From: Bacillota bacterium
GTDB lineage: Bacteria; Bacillota; Clostridia; Peptostreptococcales; Anaerovoracaceae
Direction of reading: 5' to 3'
Length of the DNA: 10,895 nt
Assembly: GCA_022706625.1 (NCBI GenBank)
Contig: JAKJCD010000018.1
Location: 10,081 to 20,975, forward strand
Shown here one piece after another: positions 7,182-10,895 of this stretch (the stretch's first letter is position 1; each line of letters starts with the position of its first letter). Below the pieces are notes generated by a model. It did not search any database and was not told the origin of the DNA. It saw nothing but the letters and a program-made list of their open reading frames with translations. Position numbers and translations under genes: made by a program.

Positions 7182-7298
7182 ATGGACCGTTGTGACCGTA
7201 CCGGGGGCATTGATGACAGCCTTCTTTTCTTTTTCCTGCTGCTCGTAGTGCTCTTCTGCAATTGCGGAGCTTTCGGGTGTGATCGTGATCGTTGCTGA
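7182..7298 (+). CDS. Small hydrophobic Cys-rich protein, possibly sporulation-related
   Basis: A 38-residue ORF preceded by a near-ideal Shine-Dalgarno, AAAGGAGGT (7166-7174), seven bases before the ATG. Residues 1-12 are polar (MDRCDRTGGIDD), residues 13-25 are a solid hydrophobic core (SLLFFFLLLVVLF), and the rest is a short Cys-rich tail (CNCGAFGCDRDRC, four cysteines). The product should be a single-span membrane peptide. Tiny proteins with an 'LLFFFLLLV' core followed by Cys/Gly residues recall small membrane proteins of spore-forming Firmicutes, but this is from memory and no family is claimed. The upstream sigma-K-like promoter agrees with a sporulation role. It lies antisense within the presumed leader of the T-box/paaK transcript. 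A 45-codon minus-strand frame overlaps it but has no ribosome binding site. Confidence 0.6.
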   Translation: MDRCDRTGGIDDSLLFFFLLLVVLFCNCGAFGCDRDRC

Positions 7299-7304
7299 CA
7301 TCAC

Positions 7305-7345
7305 AAACAAAAAGGTCTTTCCGTCTCGCAAGAGACGGGAAGACC
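7305..7345 (-). terminator. Intrinsic terminator of the T-box leader
   Basis: The minus-strand arms GGTCTT + CCGTCTC and GAGACGG + AAGACC form a 13-pair stem with one internal mismatch around a TTGC loop (7345-7314), followed by TTTTTGTTT (7313-7305). The 5' arm shares CCCGTCTCTT with the antiterminator helix, so the two folds exclude each other, as in a working T-box. On the plus strand no T-run follows, so it terminates only minus-strand RNA. Confidence 0.88.
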
Positions 7346-7588
7346 CGTGGTACCACTCTTATTGCCGTATACATGCATCCGACGCAGTGACGGCCACTCA
7401 GGGCATAAACCCTTATCCTTATAACGGGGGAAACCGTGTGCGCTTATTTAATCATACCGATCTTTCGGCGGACAAGCTCTAGGGGGAACTTGGGTGAACC
7501 TCTGCTGCCGGCTCTCAGCTGAAACCGGTTCTCTGTGAACAGAAAAAACACTTACTCTACCCTGTCATCGCTTTTGAATTTGGAATAT
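7305..7588 (-). promoter_or_regulatory. T-box leader riboswitch, predicted specificity tRNA-Phe (UUC specifier)
   Basis: All main T-box parts are visible on the minus strand. Stem I has an AGTA motif (7556-7553) and the conserved distal part CAGAGAACCGG...GCTGAGAGCCGG (7535-7508). The specifier region reads AAG-TTC-CCC-CTA-GAG, aligning with the usual GAA-NNN-RCC-NNN-GAG, so the specifier is TTC (7488-7486), for phenylalanine. The T-box core AGAGTGGTACCACG (7359-7346) differs from AGGGTGGNACCGCG at two places, and the changes keep pairing in the antiterminator: AAGAG with CTCTT and ACGGG with CCCGT, around the TGGTACC bulge. The variable bulge base U pairs with discriminator A73, which tRNA-Phe has. 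Uncharged tRNA-Phe would prevent termination. The next gene on this strand is paaK, 294 bases beyond the terminator. Confidence 0.88.
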
Positions 7589-7594
7589 AGGCGA

Positions 7595-7623
7595 ATTATA
7601 TATGCCGTTGTTAGGTTTGTCAA
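7595..7623 (-). promoter_or_regulatory. Consensus sigma-A promoter of the T-box/paaK transcript
   Basis: On the minus strand TTGACA (7623-7618) and TATAAT (7600-7595) are both perfect and 17 bases apart, giving a start near 7588, just before T-box stem I. A perfect promoter in front of a T-box is usual, because control is exerted by attenuation. The -35 overlaps the stop codon of the small broken ORF upstream. Confidence 0.88.
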
Positions 7624-7755
7624 GGAAGGAATTTTTTTGCAGGGGCTTCCATGTCAATAGCCTCGATGTCAGTAGCAGCCCCCGGCTGATACTCGATGAT
7701 CTCGATTTTCTCCCATCAGCTTACTGACGGTGTTTATATCGAGGATATTTGCCAT
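7620..7755 (-). pseudogene. Short frameshifted ORF of unknown function
   Basis: On the minus strand an ATG at 7755 opens MANILDINTVSKLMGE, then falls out of frame in an AAAA run near 7710-7706 and stops after 28 codons. Removing one A joins it to IEIIEYQPGAATDIEAIDME and a further APAKKFLP before a TGA at 7622-7620, giving about 45 residues of protein-like composition. The family is not recognised. The upstream ribosome binding site is poor (AGG only). It could be a decayed gene, a remnant of something once linked to the T-box unit, or a sequencing error in the A-run of an intact small gene. The stretch holds nothing else visible. Confidence 0.3.
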
Positions 7756-7808
7756 CGATACCTGGCAGTGACATCGGCTGAAGTTTGTGTACTGATTAGA
7801 TAAAAATA

Positions 7809-7817
7809 TGATACAAT
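7809..7817 (+). promoter_or_regulatory. Extended -10 promoter for the nucleoside kinase/psuKG operon
   Basis: TGATACAAT (7809-7817) gives an extended -10: TG, one base, then TACAAT (5 of 6). No convincing -35 lies 16-18 bases upstream; TTGTGT (7785-7790) is too far at 21 bases. Transcription would start near 7824, leaving a leader of about 50 bases before AAAGGAG (7862-7868) and the ATG. It diverges from the T-box promoter about 190 bases away. Confidence 0.5.
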
Positions 7818-7874
7818 GAATAAACACACGCTGCAGAGTATTAAAAAATAAAGAGATTTATAAAGGAGCGTCAG

Positions 7875-9539
7875 ATGATCCCTGTTACATTGATAACGCA
7901 GCCGGATGAAAAGCCTATAACCATCAAGGTGGATGAAGGTACTGTTTTAGAAGACCTGGTCAAAAAATATCAGGACCGGCTTCCCTACAAAGTGCTGGCA
8001 GCCAAAGTCAACAACCGAGTACGTGAACTGAGCAGACGCCTGGAGGAGCCTTCCACCGTTGTTTTCCTGGATATGCGCGACATATCCGCAAGCAGGATAT
8101 ATCAAAGCAGTGTATCCTTCATTTATCTTAAAGCTGTAAACGATGTACTGGGAAACGTAAGGGTGGGAATAGAAAATTCGTTGAATAAAGGGATATATAC
8201 CGAGGTAAGAACGCATGAACCTCTTACCGCTGCAGATGTATCAAATTTACAAAAAAGGATGCAGGAGCTTGTAGAAGCCGACATCCCCTTTATCCGTAAA
8301 AGACTTACCCGGTCGGAGGCTATGGAAGCTTTCAAATGCGGAAATCACGAAGAGAAGCGCCGGATGCTGAACAGAGCGCCCCATGTGGAAACGGTGCCTG
8401 TTTATTCCTGCGATGGTTTTTTGAACTTTTTCTATGGGCAGATGGTACCGTCTACCGGGTATATCCGGTATTTCGAGCTGAGAAAATACAGGAACGGCGT
8501 CCTGCTTCGTTTTCCCGAATCATCGGCGCCGGACAGGATACCGGAATTCCGAGATGATGTGAAGCTTTACCGGGCGTTCGGCGAAGCGAAAAAATGGGGG
8601 AACCTTATGGGGATCTCCTATGTGGAAGATCTTAACCAGAAAATCGATAACGGAGAATACAGGGAGATAATCCAGATCTCAGAGGCACTTCATGAGAAGA
8701 AGATCGCATACATTGCGGATGAAATCATAAGGAATAAAAAAAGGATAATCCTGATTTCCGGACCTTCATCTTCAGGCAAGACATCCTTTGCCAAACGGCT
8801 GAGCATACAACTGAGGGTGGGAGGGCAAAAAGCTCTTTGTTTGGGAACCGATGACTATTTCGTCGAAAGGCATCAGACACCAATTCTGCCGGATGGTACG
8901 CCGAATTTTGAAGATATAGAAGCCCTTGATATCAATCTGTTTAATGAAAACATAAACGATCTGCTTTCGGGTAAAGAAACAGATCTGCCATCCTTTGATT
9001 TCTTTGAGGGAAAAAAACGGTACGGTGAGAAAATCAGCAGAATAAGCGATAATCAGCCCATAATAATCGAGGGGATCCACAGCCTTAATAAAAAGCTTTC
9101 TGCCGGTATCGATGATGATGAAAAATACAAGATTTATATCAGTCCTTTTACACAGTTGAACATAGACAATCACAACCGCATTCCAACAACGGATGCAAGG
9201 ATGCTGCGCCGCATTGTGAGGGATCATCAATTCAGAGGATATAATGCCGGCCGGACTATAGAACAATGGAAAAAAGTCCGTGCCGGAGAGGACAAAAACA
9301 TCTTTCCGTTTAACGGAGAGGCAGATATGCTTTTCAACTCGGCACATATTTATGAGCTTGCGGTTTTAAAAAAATATGTGGAACCAATGCTTTTAGCTAT
9401 CGGGCAGGAAGACGGAGCATATAGCGAAGCTATCAGGCTCCTTAAATTCCTGCGCTTCTTCCGGACGATAGAAGATGATTCAGTGATCGCAAACAACTCC
9501 ATTATTCGAGAGTTTATAGGAGGCAGCATTCTTGTTTGA
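7875..9539 (+). CDS. TGS-domain nucleoside (uridine) kinase-like protein
   Basis: A 554-residue cytosolic protein with two parts. Residues 1-65 form a TGS domain and about 70-235 resemble the second N-terminal domain of threonyl-tRNA synthetase. The latter holds HEPLTAADVSNLQKRMQELV (about 114-133) but lacks the HxxxH pair of that domain's editing site. Residues 285-540 are a P-loop kinase of the uridine kinase/phosphoribulokinase family: Walker A GPSSSGKT (296-303), TDDYF (325-329), FEDIEALD (345-352), IIEGIHSLN (397-405) and RRIVRDHQFRGYNA (445-458). This architecture is known in Clostridia and is annotated as nucleoside kinase; substrate and TGS role are unsettled. The start has AAAGGAG six bases upstream. 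It leads an operon with psuK (28 bases on) and psuG, pointing to nucleoside salvage. Confidence 0.88.
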   Translation: MIPVTLITQPDEKPITIKVDEGTVLEDLVKKYQDRLPYKVLAAKVNNRVRELSRRLEEPSTVVFLDMRDISASRIYQSSVSFIYLKAVNDVLGNVRVGIENSLNKGIYTEVRTHEPLTAADVSNLQKRMQELVEADIPFIRKRLTRSEAMEAFKCGNHEEKRRMLNRAPHVETVPVYSCDGFLNFFYGQMVPSTGYIRYFELRKYRNGVLLRFPESSAPDRIPEFRDDVKLYRAFGEAKKWGNLMGISYVEDLNQKIDNGEYREIIQISEALHEKKIAYIADEIIRNKKRIILISGPSSSGKTSFAKRLSIQLRVGGQKALCLGTDDYFVERHQTPILPDGTPNFEDIEALDINLFNENINDLLSGKETDLPSFDFFEGKKRYGEKISRISDNQPIIIEGIHSLNKKLSAGIDDDEKYKIYISPFTQLNIDNHNRIPTTDARMLRRIVRDHQFRGYNAGRTIEQWKKVRAGEDKNIFPFNGEADMLFNSAHIYELAVLKKYVEPMLLAIGQEDGAYSEAIRLLKFLRFFRTIEDDSVIANNSIIREFIGGSILV

Positions 9540-9567
9540 TAAGATTTAGAAAGAAAAGGAAAAGGAT

Positions 9568-10485
9568 ATGAGCGAAGTAACCATTATAGGCGGCATCACG
9601 GCAGATATTGAAGGCCATCCTTATGAAAGACTCGTATATGCGGATTCCAATCCGGGCACAATTTCTATTGCTTACGGAGGCGTAGGCAGGAATATTGCCG
9701 AGAACTTGGGGAGAATGAATGTCCCGGTCAGCTTTTTTTCCGTAGCGGGAGATGATTTGACAGGAAGGGCGGCAGTAAGGGAACTGGCGGATCTGGGAGT
9801 GGACGTGTCCGGCGTTAAACTGCTCCCGGGCGAAAACACGGCCATGTATATGTCCATACTGAACATGCTTGGAGATATGGAACTGGCACTATGCAATATG
9901 GATGCGCTGGAGCGGATATCTCCCCGGCTCATCGACGAAGCCGCAAAAGAAGCGGCGGGATCAAAAATAGTAGCTTTGGATACCAACCTAACAGAAGATA
10001 CTATATCTTATGCAATAGAAAAGATGGGGAACAAACCGCTCTTCCTTGACCCTGTTTCCGTTGCCAAAGCGGAACGGGCAAAAGACTTCATAGGGCGCTT
10101 CCACATTATAAAGCCAAACCGGATGGAAGCCGAGGTTTTGCTTGATATGGAGATCCGCGACCGGGACGCATTGGAAGAAGCCGGAAGAGCGTTTATTGAT
10201 AAAGGTGTGAAAAGGGTATTTATTACCCTTTCAGCCGGCGGAGTATACTATACCGACGGGGTTAAAGCGGAGCTGGTCAGACCTCTGGGCAAGCTCGTCG
10301 ATACGGGTTCGGCCACCGGCGCCGGCGACGCCTTTTCCGCAGCGGTGATATATTGCTGCATCCACGGATATGATATCGGCAGGACTGTTGATTTCTCTTT
10401 GGCAGCAGCAGCTCTTGCTATGGAATCAAAAGCAGCGGTCAATCCCGGGATAAGCATCAGCGAGATAGAAAGGAAAATAAAGTGA
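9568..10485 (+). CDS. psuK: Pseudouridine kinase (PfkB family)
   Basis: A 305-residue PfkB/ribokinase-family sugar kinase expected to phosphorylate pseudouridine at the 5' position. Visible features: N-terminal strand VTIIGGITADIEG (about 4-16), substrate-side GGVGRNIAENLGRM (37-50), LDPVS (160-164), KPNRMEAEVL (182-191), and the catalytic GAGDAF (251-256) with Asp254 as the base. Specificity comes mainly from context: the next gene, overlapping by 4 bases, is psuG, whose substrate is the product of PsuK. Other PfkB substrates (ribose, other nucleosides) cannot be excluded from the sequence alone. A purine-rich ribosome binding site (AAAGGAAAAGGAT) precedes the ATG. It lies 28 bases after the nucleoside kinase gene, in the same operon. 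Confidence 0.88.
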   Translation: MSEVTIIGGITADIEGHPYERLVYADSNPGTISIAYGGVGRNIAENLGRMNVPVSFFSVAGDDLTGRAAVRELADLGVDVSGVKLLPGENTAMYMSILNMLGDMELALCNMDALERISPRLIDEAAKEAAGSKIVALDTNLTEDTISYAIEKMGNKPLFLDPVSVAKAERAKDFIGRFHIIKPNRMEAEVLLDMEIRDRDALEEAGRAFIDKGVKRVFITLSAGGVYYTDGVKAELVRPLGKLVDTGSATGAGDAFSAAVIYCCIHGYDIGRTVDFSLAAAALAMESKAAVNPGISISEIERKIK

Positions 10486-10895
10486 AAAAATATATGGATA
10501 TCGATCCGAGGGTGAAGGACGCCTTAGATAAAGGGAAAGCAGTAGTCGCCCTGGAATCGACCATTATAGCTCATGGCATGCCTTTCCCTCAAAACATTGA
10601 AACCGCACTTTTCGTAGAAGAAATCATTCGCAGCAAAGGGGCGATTCCTGCTACCATAGGCATCATCGGCGGCAGGATAAAAGTCGGGCTTTCCGGGCAA
10701 GAAATCGATTATCTTGCCAGCGCAGAGCATGTGGCCAAAGTCAGCCGCAGGGATTTACCTCTCGTGGCTGCAAAGGGTCTTGACGGGGCTACTACGGTAG
10801 CCGGCACCATGATCGCTGCCCATCAGGCAGGGATAAAGCTGTTTGTCACCGGCGGCATCGGCGGGGTCCATCGCGGCGCTTCCGAGACATTTGAT
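10482..10895 (+). CDS. psuG: Pseudouridine-5'-phosphate glycosidase, N-terminal part (runs off the window)
   Basis: The first 138 codons of a protein whose family is usually about 300 residues; the frame is still open at the window edge. PsuG splits pseudouridine 5'-phosphate into uracil and ribose 5-phosphate through a lysine adduct, with manganese. Family signatures present: ALESTIIAHGMPFPQN (23-38, with the conserved Glu25 and His31), KVSRRD (86-91), GATTVAGTM (102-110) and FVTGGIGGVHRG (121-132). The adduct lysine and the rest of the active site lie beyond the window. GTG is chosen as start because it overlaps the psuK stop in GTGA and has AGGA at 10471-10474, seven bases upstream; an in-frame ATG at 10494 is the alternative but has no such site. 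Confidence 0.93.
   Translation, partial: MKKYMDIDPRVKDALDKGKAVVALESTIIAHGMPFPQNIETALFVEEIIRSKGAIPATIGIIGGRIKVGLSGQEIDYLASAEHVAKVSRRDLPLVAAKGLDGATTVAGTMIAAHQAGIKLFVTGGIGGVHRGASETFD

Noticed and set aside
7166..7303. Minus-strand frame of 45 codons starting MSATITITPESS, antisense to the small Cys-rich gene
   Set aside because: Composition is plausible, but no Shine-Dalgarno precedes it and its polar Glu/Lys run is what the complement of a Leu/Phe-coding stretch gives. The + strand gene has the ideal ribosome binding site.
7305..7360. Hairpin 7314-7345 considered as a terminator for the + strand small gene
   Set aside because: On the + strand the stem is followed by CGTGGTACC with no T-run; the T-run is on the minus-strand side, so it belongs to the T-box.
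7150..7374. Minus-strand open frame of 74 codons beginning in the T-box core
   Set aside because: It starts inside the antiterminator and terminator structure and has no ribosome binding site; the RNA elements explain the sequence.
7279..7482. Plus-strand open frame of 67 codons
   Set aside because: It runs antisense through the T-box leader, without a ribosome binding site or protein-like pattern.
8772..9347. Minus-strand open frame of 191 codons
   Set aside because: It lies wholly inside the kinase domain of the nucleoside kinase, has no family-like motifs, and is a shadow of a gene with clear Walker A and other conserved residues.
1..10895. Search for CRISPR arrays, transposases, tRNA or rRNA genes
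   Set aside because: No regularly spaced direct repeats, transposase motifs, cloverleaf sequences or rRNA-like stretches were seen; gene content looks like ordinary chromosome.

Overview
The window looks like chromosomal DNA of a Gram-positive, probably spore-forming anaerobe of the Clostridia. The evidence is AGGAGG-type ribosome binding sites at most starts, TTGACA/TATAAT promoters, a T-box leader, and gene families common in Firmicutes: a BMP-type nucleoside ABC transporter, a YdbC/PC4 protein, a TGS-nucleoside kinase, and a PaaK-ACT pair. No phage, insertion sequence, CRISPR array, rRNA or tRNA gene was seen. The species cannot be named from the sequence alone.

Layout. (1) Bases 1-2130, + strand: the tail of an ABC ATPase and two abutting permeases, the membrane core of a nucleoside-type importer. 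(2) 2156-4873, + strand: a promoter, then a DJ-1/PfpI protein, an MFS exporter-like protein and a PHP-domain phosphoesterase overlapping the exporter by 4 bases. (3) 4879-5188: a strong promoter and a small PC4/YdbC single-stranded-DNA-binding protein, ending at a hairpin shared with the convergent unit. (4) 7623-5295, - strand: a TTGACA-17-TATAAT promoter, a complete T-box leader with a UUC (Phe) specifier and terminator, a gap of almost 300 bases, then phenylacetate-CoA ligase and a double-ACT protein. (5) Inside that gap, on the + strand, is a 38-residue hydrophobic Cys-rich ORF with an excellent ribosome binding site and a sigma-K-like promoter. (6) 7809-10895, + strand: a TGS-domain nucleoside kinase, pseudouridine kinase (psuK) and the start of pseudouridine-5'-phosphate glycosidase (psuG), the last two overlapping by 4 bases.

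How the genes work together. The outer blocks fit nucleoside handling: uptake by the ABC importer, and phosphorylation and cleavage of pseudouridine by PsuK and PsuG to uracil and ribose 5-phosphate, with an additional nucleoside-kinase-like protein. The most interesting part is the centre. A T-box that appears to sense uncharged tRNA-Phe lies upstream of phenylacetate-CoA ligase plus an amino-acid-binding ACT protein. This suggests that the ligase serves phenylalanine synthesis from phenylacetate (via phenylacetyl-CoA and phenylpyruvate) rather than phenylacetate degradation. The oxidoreductase and transaminase needed for that route are not in the window. The small + strand gene lies antisense within the presumed T-box transcript, which is an unusual arrangement.
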